Assembly (NCBI GenBank): GCA_032718475.1
Contig: JAUCBJ010001431.1
Span: 1 to 64,000, forward strand
Length of the DNA stretch: 64,000 bases
Direction of reading: 5' to 3'
From: Nemertoderma westbladi
Lineage: Eukaryota; Xenacoelomorpha; Nemertodermatida; Nemertodermatidae
Shown: positions 43,856 through 57,000 of the stretch, in pieces
Numbering within the stretch: position 1 is the first letter of the stretch
Layout of the letters: each line of letters begins with the position of its first letter
Translations under genes and position numbers: made by a program
The notes under the pieces: model-generated
Databases searched by the model: none
Seen by the model: the letters and a program-made list of their open reading frames with translations, nothing else
Told to the model about the DNA's origin: nothing

Positions 43856-44896
43856 ATAAGTTATTTATTGGCAAAAGCTACTAAACTAGGCTAAGCAACA
43901 AACCAAATTATGGCCCTTTGTTTAATTTTCCTTAGCTTCGTGGTTGCATTTCCTTTAGGAAATGCCTTTCTAGTTACACCATATTGGTACAAAATTTATT
44001 ATTTTTATGATCGATTATAGTGCATGATTAAATGGTGTTTCCAAATTAGGGAGACCTATTAAAATTATTATTACTATGTTATGCAAGAAATTTCAACCAG
44101 GGGCATATCCTTGGAGATCTGTGGATTGTACTACTGTAGGCCTAAATCGAACCTTAAGCTCGTATTCTAGACGATTTCCAAATCCTGGACCGCGGTTTCA
44201 CTGGTGTCCTCGCCTTCCCTTAACTTTCGGGTACTCGAGCACACCATGCTTAGAGCGAATGCTTTTATGTCAAAGTTTACTGTCAACATTTGGTCTTCTG
44301 GGAGTTAACAAAAACACATACACGAGTAGCATTCTGCTTCCTTTTGTGTAAGGTGCTTGCTTGGCTGGATTTCCTCGACCTGTGGAACCAGTGGAGTAGG
44401 TGGTGTTACCATCACCCCATCATCATTATGATTATCTAATGGCATACGTAGGACATAGTTAACCTCAACTATAAATGAACAGTATCACACTGGTGGTGGA
44501 CCCTTAAAATTGAGTGCGGGGTCACGTAGTCGACCAGTGGGGTGCCATTTCACATCCCGGGCGTAAGGTCACATTTACATAAATAATAATAAAATATAAT
44601 AAATGTGATGCCTTTGTATAATTACATAATATTTACTTATTTACTACATACATACAGTAGTTATGTTTATGTAGATGCCGGTTTGACTTAAACTTTCTGT
44701 TCCGCGTAGAGCCTTAGCGTGCAACCCCAATTAAATTTTGGCGCTTTTTAAATAGTTAAATATTATTTATATTATTACTACCATAGACGCATAATGAACT
44801 CTAGACCGAATAACACACCACCCACCCGATTGTAAATAGGGTTAAGTCAAATATAACTTTCCTGAATATTACGTTTCTTTCGAGTTTATTATTGTT

Positions 44897-46707
44897 ATGG
44901 CAACTGATACAACATCTATTGGTAGTGATGAAGTCTTTTTTGAGATGCATAAATGTAATGAACACTTTTGTCCTCCGGAAATACCCAAGCCTGGTACCAA
45001 AGTCAACAGATTCCGAGCCCTCGACATGGCGTGGAATAGGCCACCTAAATGGAGACCCTCGATGTTCAAAAGGAACTTCGATTATGAAGTAAATCCAAAT
45101 CCTCCAGAAGAAAAGAAAAAAAGTTCGATAGACATTAAAAGTTATTCAGATAAGAAAACGAATAAAGACAAGAAAAAGGTTGATAGACGAAGGTTAATCG
45201 AGAATATTTGGAGACGGAAACAGCGAGTAATTATTGGAATTCTTATAGGCCTATCGGTCGCCGTTATATCTGGAGTAATAACTTGGTTAATTTGGAGGGA
45301 ACTTCAACCCGATATTGTAAACACTATTCCTATAAACTCAACTACAACCCCCCCGCCCACCACTATAACACCCTCACCCACCACAGTAACACCCTCAACC
45401 ACCACTACAACCCCCCCACCTACCACTACAACCCCACCACCCACCACTACAACCACCCCGCCCACCACTACAACCCCCCCGCCCAACACTACAACCCCCC
45501 CGCCCACCACTACAACCCCCCCGCCCACCACTACAACCCCCCCGCCCACCACTACAACCCCCCCGCCTACCACTACAACCCCACCACCCATCACTACAAC
45601 CCCCCCGCCCACCACAACTACCGAGGCAGTATTCCCATGTGCCGGTAATTCCGTTTCTAATAAACCTGTTTCTTTTTTAAACAACGACGTGATCTGCGAC
45701 AAGGGTGATCTTATAATACAGTTTCGAGACGAGTCATCTTCCACTGATTTCAATAAATATTGGGCGTCTTATGTAAATGGTTTTGGTGACATGGAAGGAA
45801 AAGGTTACTGGCTCGGGTTAGAAACAACTCATCGAATAACAACGCAATGGGAATGTGATCTAAAGATTGAATTAGAATATCCGGTATTACTCCCTCCATC
45901 CCCCCCCCCCCCCCCCCCTCCCTCCCTCATTTATACAAAAAAACTTTCGATTTTCACACCTAAAATTCAAATGTATTTATAATTTTATAAAATACTAGAT
46001 ATTAATAGAGGCTCCAGCCTATGATCCCGTAGGATTTTTATATCATAGTTTTATTATTTTAAAAATCACTGTCAATCCTTTTAATAATCGAACCGCAAAT
46101 CGATCGCAAGTGAAAAAATATTAGTTTATTGTTTTGGTTAGAAAACATAGTCACTGTAATCGCCCACTTTCCCTTATTGTTTAATATTTCATACCCTCTA
46201 CACACATACTGTAGTTGGTTTTTGTGGTCATTAAAAATTTTATTATTATATTATTATTATTAATTTTATTCATACATTATTTAAAAAGCAAGAAAAAACA
46301 TAAAAAAAGAGGTTAAATAAAGGTGGGAGGGCAGCTGGCCAAGTAATACCGAATTAACAATTAAGGTTTGGGAAACAACCGGAGTCGCATTATATAAGAA
46401 TGTAAAGATAGGATCAGGAGAAACGAATTACACGTTCAGTTACGGAGAATTTAAAAGTTTGGATTTCTTGGATGATAAAATGGCCGCTGCTAATGGGTCG
46501 CAGTTCTCTACTAAAGATAAAGATCATGATGATTACGACGATACCTCGTTGGCCTCAGATGGTTCCGGCGGTTGGTGGCATACCGTGCATTCTGGGACGA
46601 ACCTCAACGGGGATTATCAGTCTACTGTTTGGACGAAGGGAGTCATTTGGGGTTTTGGGGCTAAGGATGTTAAAGGGTCTAAGATAAAAATTCTTAACTG
46701 CAATTGA
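44897..46707 (+). CDS. Type II membrane protein with fibrinogen-related domain (copy B)
   Basis: Exons 44897-45883 and 46366-46707, phase-0 GT-AG intron, 442 residues. Same plan as copy A: cytoplasmic basic region, membrane segment (VIIGILIGLSVAVISGVITW), Thr/Pro stalk, FReD with FNKYWASYVNGFGDMEG, WLGLETTHRIT, FSTKDKDHDDYDD and GGWWHTV...NLNGDY. The stalk has about thirteen PPPTTTT-like units against four in copy A. Exon 1 ends ELEYP before the donor while A ends ELM. The FReD edge differs most (SDGSGGWW, VWTKGVIWGFGAKDVKG), and the same cysteines are missing. Both copies look intact. A surface recognition role is inferred from the domain only. Confidence 0.8.
45345..45625 (+). repeat. Thr/Pro stalk minisatellite, long allele
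   Basis: About thirteen units of the 21-bp repeat, mostly identical (acaacccccccgcccaccac), frame kept throughout. Confidence 0.9.
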
Positions 46708-46818
46708 CATTAACATTAGTCTAAACCTTACGATTGCTTTGAATAATGTTTATCAACGTAACTTTTATTATTAGCTTGTTATTTATTTACTGTCATTATA
46801 AAATTTTATAGTAAAGAT

Positions 46819-47030
46819 CAGATCAAAGAATAAGAATCACGATTTGTATAATAGGCACTTCAACCATTTAAGGCTATTAGTGACCGCACAATTAATTGTA
46901 CAAGTAACTATAAGGAAATAATAAACACAAAGAAAATCTACTAATATAAAAAAAATAAATGTTAGGTTTGAAAAATAAACTGACGAAAGCACATACTGTA
47001 TAATTCCCACAAAAATAATTGATATGAATA
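46819..47030. other. LINE 3' UTR, AT-rich
   Basis: Sequence between the end of FReD duplication B and the LINE coding end. It probably includes the LINE 3' UTR; no tail repeat is clear. Confidence 0.35.
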
Positions 47031-50000
47031 TTATATGGAACGACATTGCATAATGTTCTCCCTAACCCGAAAAGCATCATTAAGGTATCGGCCTAACTTT
47101 AGTAGTTTTTCCCTGGTAGTTGCCCCCATTAGCTCATGGTATTTCAATATAGTAGGATTCACATTGTAGCGCTCAGAGAAGTACTTCATGCGCAGATCTC
47201 GATAACCATCACACACCAACAAAAAATTATATTCATCCTCTATATCATTTTTATTACAAACCGGGCAGATTCTCGATTCTCTGGGTATTTTATACCACCG
47301 GCCGCTCTCGATCAGAAGTGCATGTGACGAACACCTGAACCTGGAAATCAACCTACTAAGACCTGCGTGACCTCTCAACATAGATAGGTTATTCTCCAAA
47401 CTGAAATCCCTCTTGCTATAGAGCATACCCTTCGGCGACCGCTCGATGGCACCCCACCAACCCTGTACGAACTGTGCACATAGTCGTTCACGAACATTTA
47501 GAATGAATTTCCTCTCATTTAATATGTCCCCGGGTCTTTCCCACGCCCAAGTAAATCCCAGATTATTTAGTAAATTACGCACCGAGATAGCCCAATTTCC
47601 ACCATCCCCTGTTCTACCAGTATTTCGTTCATTCAATTGCAAAATATAGGCCTGTTTAACTAATCTAGTGTCATTGCACCTTAGTAACTTTAACCAATAC
47701 TTTATAATCCTACAGTATCTTTCAATTTCTAGCGGAAAAATGCCAGATTCACCGTAAACCATGAAGTTTGGGGTTGTTACCTTCACTCCAAGGCGGTTCT
47801 TTAAGAATTTTATTAAGACACGTTCTGTATCAACTGACGAACAAAAACCCCAAACTTCGCAACCATATGTCAAAATTGGCTTAACTAATGCATTAAATAA
47901 ATCACAAGCCGTAATGAAATCCGTGGTGGGAAAATTAGCCAAATACTTTGTTAACGAAAAATTAGCTTTTTCCCCTTTGTTAGCCAGATTTTTCTGAGCG
48001 CAGGCAAAGCTGCCCCCACAAGTAAATAATACTCCCAGATACGTATATTCACCCACCACTTTAACATTATGACCCTTATATTTCCATTTTTCATGGGAGG
48101 CCACTTGTCCCCCTTTCCTAAATACAACAACGTTAGATTTGTCAAGGTTAACCGTAAGAGACCAATAGTCACAATAACTACCCAATATATCAAATGCATG
48201 TTGTAAATCATTAACTGAGTTTGCCATCAGCACAATGTCATCGGCATACAACAACATTAAAAGTTTAAAGGTGCCAATTGAGATACCTTGAATACCATTT
48301 GCAGCCAATTCAGATTCTAAATCATTTGAAAATAGATTAAATAACAATGGATTAAGACCAACCAACCAACGCCCAACCAACATATAAACTCACCAGAAAG
48401 TTCCCCATCTACACGTACTCGTGATTTAACTGCACTGTACATACTTTTTATTACATTAAAAACTTTTCCTGAAAAACCAAGTCTCGTTAATTTTACCCAT
48501 TAAGCAGTTCTATCTACACAATCAAACGCTTTTCTTAGGTCAATAAATGCACAATAAAGCTTAGCACGTTTACCTGTAGAATTACCAATAATTGTTTTCA
48601 AAATAAAAATCTGATCTACTGTAGAACGACCACCTCGAAACCCAGCTTGAGCTTCAATTATTATCGCAAACCCCTCAGCCCACCATTGGAGTCGTCCGTT
48701 TAATATAAGCGTAAATAATTTACCAAATGCACTTAACAAAGTTATACCTCTATAGTTGTTAGAGTCTAACCTTGTACCTTTATTTTTGTGGATGGGTGTA
48801 ATTATACCAGTAGTCCAACTGTCTGGGAAATAACCACAATGGAGGGCTGCATTAAATATGCTCGTAACAACTGGGACTAAAGTTTCCGCCCCCACTATGA
48901 AAAATTCGTTTAAAATACCATCAAAACCCGGTGCTTTATTACTACGTAACCTATTGATAGTCATGGCAACCTCCTCCTCCTCCAAAGGCGTACAGATATA
49001 ATTTTCAAAAATATGTTTGGCTAAAGCAAAGTCATTATTATTATTATTATTAGGAGGCAGCCCAACAACGTCCATATCCTCAAAGCTCGATCCTTCCTCA
49101 TTCAGCGCCCTGAAATGGGACGCAAATACCTCCGCACTTATTGGAGATTGCTGTGGGCTACTTGAACCCTGGCAACTCTGCCTTAATAGTTTCCAGATCT
49201 ACAATTTTAAATTTCCGCAACTTGTCCGACCTCCCACAATTAAAGTCAAAACGAGCTTTACGAAGTACCTTCCTGTATTGGGTCCTCATTTTCACCATAG
49301 CAGCGTTCGACGTTGCATCACCCTTATTCTTAAAGCTTCCCAGTGCCTGCCTAAAGGCATCTCTAGCTACCGCACAGTTTTCATTAAACCAAGGGGCATT
49401 ATTACAGGCACGGTAAACACCATTATTATCAACTTTAAAATAAATATCGGCTACATTACTTAAAATATCGGTAAACCCCGTTACGGCTGCATCAACCTTA
49501 CTGCAGGTAAGCGGTTCCATACATAAGACATTGTCCAACACCTTGTCAAATTCCAGCTGTGTTGCATCCGAGTTTAATGCATCTCTAAAGTCCCCACTTT
49601 TTATTTGCAGAAATTTGTATTTTCGGCTATTGGCTAACTTACCAGCAGTAACATTGGTTCTATTAGCATAAGATTCACTGCTACACAGTAGTATTCACTG
49701 CCACTAATGTTAAAAGCGGCTGATACGGTACAATGAGGCGATAAACTGTTAGGGTCGCCTATACTAAAATATTTGCAGGCCGTGATCATTGAAATATTAC
49801 CCAAAATGTAATCTATTGTAGACTTACGAACCCCATGCCTTCCTCCGTCACTATAATATGTAAAGTTACCCTTATCCACTCCCACACGACCATTTAATAT
49901 CGTTAAGTTGCTAGACCGACAGAGAGAAATCCGTTTCTCACCATGTCTGTTAGTAATCGAATCCGTATCTGAACGGATCTTAGTATCATTTGGCCAATCA

Positions 50001-50475
50001 TTATCATCAAAAACGTATTCATCGGGTAATAAATCATTAAAACCAGTAGACAAAGAATCATGACAGACATAATCTAATAGCACACCAGTTCTTGCATTTA
50101 AATCTCCAACTATTAAAAAATCAGTAGTATCAACATTCTGGTATAAAGAAACACCTTCTAGAATTTTATCAAACAAACAACCAGAATCATTAAAATAGCT
50201 AGGAGAATTATGAGGTGGAATATACACAGCACAGATAATTAAGTCCTTATGTATTCTTGAGTTCGGTTTACCTACAAATTTAAGCCATAATAAATCTTAA
50301 CTTGTCACGTTATTCAGAATCACAACATCATTACCGAGAGATTCAGATATATAAACAGTTACACCCCCACTGTATCTTTTAGCATATCTATGTTTATATT
50401 TCCTACAAACACTAAATTCCTTATATCCCCCAATGCCAATATCACGAGGATTGTTTGGGGCCTGCCAAGTTTCCA
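47031..50475 (-). pseudogene. LINE endonuclease-RT polyprotein, broken
   Basis: Minus strand. APE endonuclease motifs: METWQ and RYSGGVTVYIS near 50475-50330, GDLNARTG (about 50120), STIDYILGN (about 49820) and SPHCTV (about 49740). The RT follows at 49075-48500 (KAPGFDGILNEFF, NNYRGITLLSAFGKL, AGFRGGRSTVDQ, CAFIDLRKAFDCVDR), then LLYADDIVLM (about 48250) and a long C-terminal part ending in CPVCNKNDIEDEYNFLLVC. Breaks: a TAA at about 48495 (TA-stop-WVKL), a frame change in a ggttgg-rich stretch near 48360-48385, and others near 49600 and 49150. The first endonuclease residues are cut off at 50475 by insertion of BEL element C. Confidence 0.9.
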
Positions 50476-51025
50476 TGTTAGCTTATTCAATTCCACTAAC
50501 ACCCCACAAAGTAAGCCGTTAAGCAATATTGGGAGCACGAGGTTGGGTAATCAACAACTCGTGCCACCCCAACAAAGTGGGAAGGAGAAACACACAATAG
50601 GGGTCAGGGGCCATACCCCTGACAGAGAGAGAATAGCAGGAGTGAGGGGAAACACTCCAAAGGGCGCCAACAGGGATATTAGCCAATGGGGGGAAGGCAC
50701 CGGCTAGGTACTGTAACAACGGCCAAACCGTGCAATATATATTATTAGGTATCAGTAATCAGTTATTCAGTTATCTCATTTGTGTTAGTCGGTTAGCTAG
50801 GGTAGAGCAGAGACTTCTAAGACCGTCCTCGCCTACCACCATTATCTGTACATACCGTGAATCTATACTGTATCCATATATACTATATCTACCCTAACGT
50901 TTGCATTGTACATATCGGAGAATCAATAACATCAGAACTCTTGGACTCTTTTTACACTCAAACGGCGGGGACGCGTACTTTCAATAACCGCGGATAAACC
51001 GGGATCCTCTTTGGATCCCGTCACA
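50476..51025 (+). repeat. 5' LTR of BEL element C
   Basis: 550 bp, TGTTAG...CGTCACA. It starts with an imperfect hairpin (tgttagc...actaaca; perfect in the 3' LTR) and ends with gggatcctctttggatccc. Directly before it is LINE sequence ending ttcca, a possible target duplication that cannot be tested because the other flank is outside the window. Confidence 0.9.
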
Positions 51026-52089
51026 GTCTTAGAAAACCAACTGCTACCCTAGTCTTAGAATCTTAGAAACCCAGCCAGCTACCGATCTAAAGATAAGATG
51101 AGCGACGTAACGCCAACGCGGACCCTGGACGAAGAACTAACGATCCGCGAGGCCGCGACCAGACAGTATAGGCCCACGACGCCAGACCCATCAGTAACGG
51201 GTCATCCGGCAGTTCAGGATGAAGGGGGCCATCTGGAGCCAGACGCCGAGTCGAGAGGAGCGGGAGTCGAGTTGAGAGAAGGAGAGGGCGAGTTGGAAGG
51301 AGAGAAAGACGAGTCGACACACGACGACGGTCGACGCGCCGATGTCGCCGGCCAGCCACAGGCCGGGGGCGACGGACGGCCCACCGGAACGGCGACGGTG
51401 GGGCCGCGGGTACGACGTCGGACCCGGAGAGATGGAGGAGAGGTCGGCGACGAGGACGTCGGGGTTTCTGATCGACTTCGACGGGCCTACAACGCGACCC
51501 GGAAGCTACTTAAGGAGGCCAAGGAGGGGGCGAGGATAGACGAGGTAAAGTTGACAACAGGACTAGGTGAGTCGGATAAACATTTTAGTTATCTAATGCG
51601 CTTCGGGCAGAGGGAACTGGCCAAGGAGAGAGCGAGAGGGGTTGCCGAGGAACTGTGTGACTTATGGCGGTGTAAGGGTATGCAACCTAGCGTAGTGTAC
51701 ATAGGGCCATACTTAGTCGATGCCCGAGGAATAAAATTAGTGGGTTGGAGAAGACATGAGGAGGGCGAACCCGAGGTTAACCCCGAGGATTCGGTCTCGT
51801 CGGTCGGAGGAAGTTCTGGGAGGAGGGGGAAAGTTAGTAGATCGGGAAGGCGGAGGGAATCCGTCACAACCGACAAGTCTGCTACATCCTCCGTAAAAGA
51901 AAGACGGGTGTGAGAGATAAATGCGACGTACCATCTCGATCTGATAGCGCAAGGTCAGAGAGAAGTAAAGAGACGGTTAGAGGAGGGGAGAATGCTACTA
52001 GAGAAGGAAATGAAACTGATTAGAGAAACCGGAGAGAGGGCCGAAAGGGCCGCGAAAAGCTTTAGGGAGTGTGAGGAAATAGGGAGGAA

Positions 52090-52275
52090 GGAACAAGAGG
52101 AGCGTGAGGCGAGAGAGCAGAGTGAACGCAAGGAGCGTGAGGCGAGAGAGGAAAATGAACGCAAAGAGCGTGAGGCGGAACGCAAGGAACGTGAGGCGAG
52201 GGAGAAAAGTGAACGCAAAGAGCGTGAGGCGAGGGAGGAAAGTGAACGCAAAGAGCGTGAGGCGAGACGAAGGGA
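52090..52275 (+). repeat. Coiled-coil minisatellite in gag
   Basis: Repeats of gaacgcaaagagcgtgaggc (unit about 36 bp) encode ERKEREARE heptad-like sequence. Element B gag carries an analogous but different coiled-coil repeat. Confidence 0.85.
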
Positions 52276-52934
52276 GGGAGCTAGGAGAGAGGCGGAATTG
52301 GCCGACCAGAACGCACGGGAGGGTCGGGAGAGAATGGCAAGAGAGGAGCGTGAGCGAAAAGAATTGGAAAGACGCCTAAGCGAGCTTATAGAGTACGAAA
52401 CTAGACACACGCGCGAACTGGAACTGGCGCGGATAGGGGTGTCAGAGAGCGGGGCTGACTCGAATGTTTTCGAGGAGCCAAGGGCCGTGGATACATTTAT
52501 TAATACCCCACTTACAGGGACCGCATGACAGACCCGAAACTGGTGTGACCGTACGGGCGGGGGGGGGGGGGGGGGGTAATAATAATACTACAGTAGACGA
52601 CGTTAATATTAATAGTACCGTATTGGATAATCCTAACCAAGCCTTTATTGCAGGAAATACTTTACCTAGTAGTAGTAATTTAAATTTAAATACAAATAAT
52701 CTAAATAATAATTTCAATTTAAACGTGCAAAATAACCCGAATAGTAATTTAAATTTAGAAAATAATAATAACTCAAATAATTTAAATAATGATCCAAACC
52801 CGAATTTACAAAATAATTCAAATAGTGTAGTCGCGCAAAATAATTCAAATGATTTTATTTCGAACGAACAAAATAATTCCGTTTCTAATATGGGTGCTAT
52901 TAACGTGAACGCGTCGGACGTGTATAACCCGACA

Positions 52935-53080
52935 GACGGCGGCCTGGTAGGCCACGTAGTTGGTAGGCAGGGGGTGCCGGGGTTGAGTCGACCCGACGGC
53001 GGCCTGGTAGGCCACGTAGTTAGTAGGCAGGGGGTGGCGGGGTTGAGTCAACCCGAGGGGGGCCTGGTAGGCCAGGTGGC
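52935..53080 (+). repeat. 60-bp tandem repeat in gag
   Basis: Two full copies and a partial third of a unit starting ggcggcctggtaggccacgt, encoding DGGLVGHVV-x-RQGV-x-GLS-x-P. Confidence 0.9.
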
Positions 53081-54054
53081 AGTAGAGAGAGAAGCGGGGG
53101 TGAATAGACCTAGCCGCAGTGGAAACATTGTGTCGACTGGAGAGGGGTGTAGAAGTGAAGTAAGAGGTAGCGGCGTGATATGTGGCGAAAGGGGGGGGGG
53201 GGGCTACAAGAGCCCCACAGCGAGAAGTTAGTGGCGAGAGGGGGGGGGCAGAGAGTGTCCCACAGGCGTCGGCGGATAATGCGCGGGCCGAATCAGGTAA
53301 ACCGCAACACCCGGCGACGGAGAGTAATAGGGGGATTGCGAGTATCCCCAGCGGCGTGCGATCGAGCAGAGAGAGGCAGGTTGACGTCGCGAGAGGGCGG
53401 ACGAAGCGTCGAGCCCGATCAGAAGAGGGAAGAAGAACAGTGGAGTTTAACCGGGAGGTCGATGAGAGATCTCACGAGCGGGAATACTGCACTGGAGAGA
53501 GAAGAAGAGAAGAGAAGTAGGGGAAGTGTCGCCGCGAACGACGGGAGAGCGAGAACGGATAGCGAGCCGTCGGTAGTAGAGATGGAGATGGAGAGTCAGC
53601 AGGGTCGAACCTCGGGAGATTGCCGTCGCCCCGGAGGAACGCGACCTGACGAGGCGTATTGCGCGCAGAGAGAGGGGTACGGGATGTACCGGCACGAGAG
53701 CGAGAGTAGTAGAGGGGGTCGAAGAGAAACTTTCCGACGGGAAATACCTACCGATCGAGAATACGGTAGCCGCGGGGAGGATTATTCGAGAAGAATAAAC
53801 TTCGATCCCGAGCGACACATACAGACTGTAGGACGTACTGTAGGCCTTACTGCACATACTATAGGCCATGCTGACAGGAATAATGTAGGCGATAGGATAG
53901 CGCGGTCGACGGGATTAAACCCGGAAGTCGCGGAGTACATACCGGCAGGTAGGCCAGAAGCTGATAGGCCTATACCGGTACCAGCACAGCAGTATGACTA
54001 CAGCATGCAGGGACATAACATATACCCAGGGGAGGGGGGAATTATTGCGGATAG

Positions 54055-57000
54055 GTGCATGGGCCCCAATATATTAACATCAACCCCAGTACCAAACATA
54101 CCGGTGGGGGGGGGGGGGGGCAGGGTGACATTCCCCCATCACAATATCAACAATATACCCCAATAGGAGCAAGAACAACGAACCCCTTGGATGGAAATAG
54201 GTCATGCGACACAGAAATATGGAGGGGGCCGCTACCCCCAATGATATACCCAAGCCAGAGGAAGGCAGGAAATAGGTCGGACGGACCGCACCTAACAGGA
54301 GAAACTATACAACATCCATCGAACCCATTGGAAGCGCAGGCGATGGGGATGGCCACGTTGATCGATGCGTTAAAAACTAGGATCGAGTTACCACCCGTGG
54401 AACCGTTTAAATTCGATGGGAGTAGGCCGGAAGAATACCTACAGTTTCGGCGCATGTATAGTAACGAAATACTGACAAAGAACTTGACGCAGGCGGAGTG
54501 CCTAAAATATCTGCAAGTATATACAGGAGGCCCAGCATACGACATCGTGAGGCAATACCAGGGCATAGAGGGCGGCTTCACGACGGCATGGTGGGCACTG
54601 GACAGGGAATACGGGCACCCGGCCAAGATCATCCGGCAAACCCTGAGGGGCATAACATCGGGTGGCCTACAGGATAATCCCGTTAGCATAAAGACATTCG
54701 CTAACAAAGTCGAGAAGGCGCTAATCGTGCTAAAGACGCTAGACGCGCCATACGAACTTAACGCGTCCAACAACATCACCACGATAGCGCAGGCACTACC
54801 GATGTGGCTGCGCAACAAGTGGAGGAAGATCGCTTTCTCCACTCGAGATAGGAAGGGTGCGGAACCGGGTCTAGAAGAAATGTCGAGCTTCTTAAACTAC
54901 GAAGCTGAATTAATAACCGACCCAGTCTATAGCGAGGATAGCCTGGGAAAGGGACCGAGAACAGATTACCATAGACCGAAGCCGGAACACAACACGTCAA
55001 ACGCATTGCCGAAGCTCAGGCAATCACTGCCATACGCAGCGACGCAGGGGACTGCTAGTCCACAGGTAGCCGGGGGTAAGACCACATCATGGAGCGGACA
55101 GGGGAGGGATAACAACACAAATAAATATAACCCCAGTACGCCCAGTAGGCCGAACCCAAACAATAAAAACAGTAGGGACTTTGGTACAAATACAGCTGCG
55201 ATACGCGATGCACTGTACAAGGACGGCTACGACCCAAAGAGCAAATGCCAGCTACATACAAATGCGCATCATCGAACCATGAACTGTAGCTACTGGCAAG
55301 CGCTACCCAGGGAAGATCAGGTAGAGTATGCGGCAAAAAACGAGATCTGCTCGCGATGTGTAATGGGTGGACATAGAGCTAGACAATGCAAGGAGACTCC
55401 AATTAAGTTCGGTCAAAGCAAAGGCCAAACGATGGCAACGAGCACAGTAGGGGCGAAGAAGAGAGAAACAGTGCTACTTGGGGTAGTACCAGTGCGAGTG
55501 ATTGGGGAAGGCAATCGATCAGTGACCACATTGATGCTGGTCGATAGTGGAGCTGCCTTCACGTTAGTTGAAAATTGCGTGGCCGAAGAGATAGGATTGA
55601 GAACGAGGCCAAGTAGAATGGCGGTAACAACAATCTCCAGCAAAGACGAGATCCTGGAGATGAAGACCGGATGGTGCGCTAAAGCAGCAATAGCACCGGG
55701 ATGTAACTATGGGGCGAGCATCAACCCCATCCAGATGATAGAGTCGATAAACATCAACGCCAGGCGACCAACCAACATCGAGGTCGAGCAATATAAATTC
55801 CTGGACAGTATCGCTTTCTCAATCCCAGAGGTGGACGTTAGGAAAGTATCCATCATAGTAGGAATGGACTGCCCGATGGCCCACGAGAGAATGCAAACGA
55901 TCTTCGGCAAAGACAGGCAGTGTGACCCAGTGGCGATATTAACACCATTCAGGTGGACGCTGAGCGGCCCAATTAAGAGTAAGATACCATTTAGGATGTC
56001 GGAGACATCAGGATGCATGTTCGCGGGAACTATGCAAGAAATAGGGGATGAGAGAGCGGAGGAACAGCTCAAAAGACTGCTCAGGCAAGATGTTGAGGAA
56101 CTAAAGGAAACCGGGGTCGGAACCTCGGTGGAAGACAAACAGGCTCAGCAGAGCGTAGAGGAATCTATGAGATGCGATGAGGGGCGATATACCATAGGAA
56201 TGGTATGGAAGCTACCAAAGCTACCATTGCCCGATAATAAAGCAATGGTTCTCACGAGGCTTCGTAAGTTAAAACAGACGTTAAAACGGAGCCCCGAAAA
56301 GAATGAGTACATTCACAAAACGATCAGAAAGTACGTCGAGAAGGGATGGGCCATGGAGTTACCGGTCGACGAACCAAACACGGACAGGACATATTACCTG
56401 CCACTCCACGTGGCTTTAGATCCGAAGAAAGGTAAACTGCGGATGGTAGTTGACGCATGGGACAAAACCAACGGAAAATGCCTAAACGACTATCAACTGG
56501 AGGGTCCCAATATCTACAACTCGGGGATCGAGGTCCTACTTAGATTCAGGAATGGGAAACACGCCTTCACCTGTGATATAGAAGGCATGTTCAACCAAGT
56601 CCGTGTGACGGAAGAGGATAGCAACAGTCAACGCTTCTTGTGGTACGACGGCGACGTGGAACCGTCGACAATACTGATGTACAAGATGATAGTACAGAAT
56701 ATGGGAGCCAAGTCATCTTCATTTACGACGACTATGGCCGTAAGAGACACAGTAAAGGGAAAGGAAGATAAGTACAGCACTAGAGCCGTCGATATGATTC
56801 GACGCGGCTTCTACGTAGACGACGGGATGGAGTCTGGAAATATGGTTGAGGAGCTACTGGACACAGGGCGCGAGGTTCGCGACATCCTTAAAGGATCCGG
56901 CTTCAACCTGACCAAATTCCAATCCAGTTCGAGGGAATTTATCGAGGCGATAAAAGATGAGAGACCAGGATCGACCATGGATAATCCCACAACAGCCAAG

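Larger units (their letters stand above)
43976..46818 (+). repeat. Direct duplication, copy B (FReD gene)
   Basis: Partner of 13610-16362 in the same orientation. The largest length difference is the Thr/Pro minisatellite in exon 1. Confidence 0.9.
51098..54166 (+). pseudogene. BEL C gag N-terminal region in shifted frames
   Basis: ATG at 51098. Block 1 (51098-51913) has a charged N-terminus and a helical domain (SDRLRRAYNATRKLLKEAKE). A TGA at 51911-51913 interrupts, and the same frame goes on at 51992-52528 with a coiled coil of EREAREESERK repeats. Block 2 (to 53231, +1 frame) is Asn-rich with three 20-residue GGLVGHVV repeats. Block 3 (53180-54166, original frame) is Arg/Glu-rich, and the last block leads into capsid in a third frame. 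Overlaps between frames contain G-runs at 52559-52576, 53191-53203 and 54106-54120. Disordered, low-complexity composition; function by position is gag. Confidence 0.7.

Noticed and set aside
14527-46707. Naming the FReD genes as a known tunicate self/non-self gene
   Set aside because: Domain plan alone (type II membrane protein with FReD) does not identify orthology, and the organism is not established.
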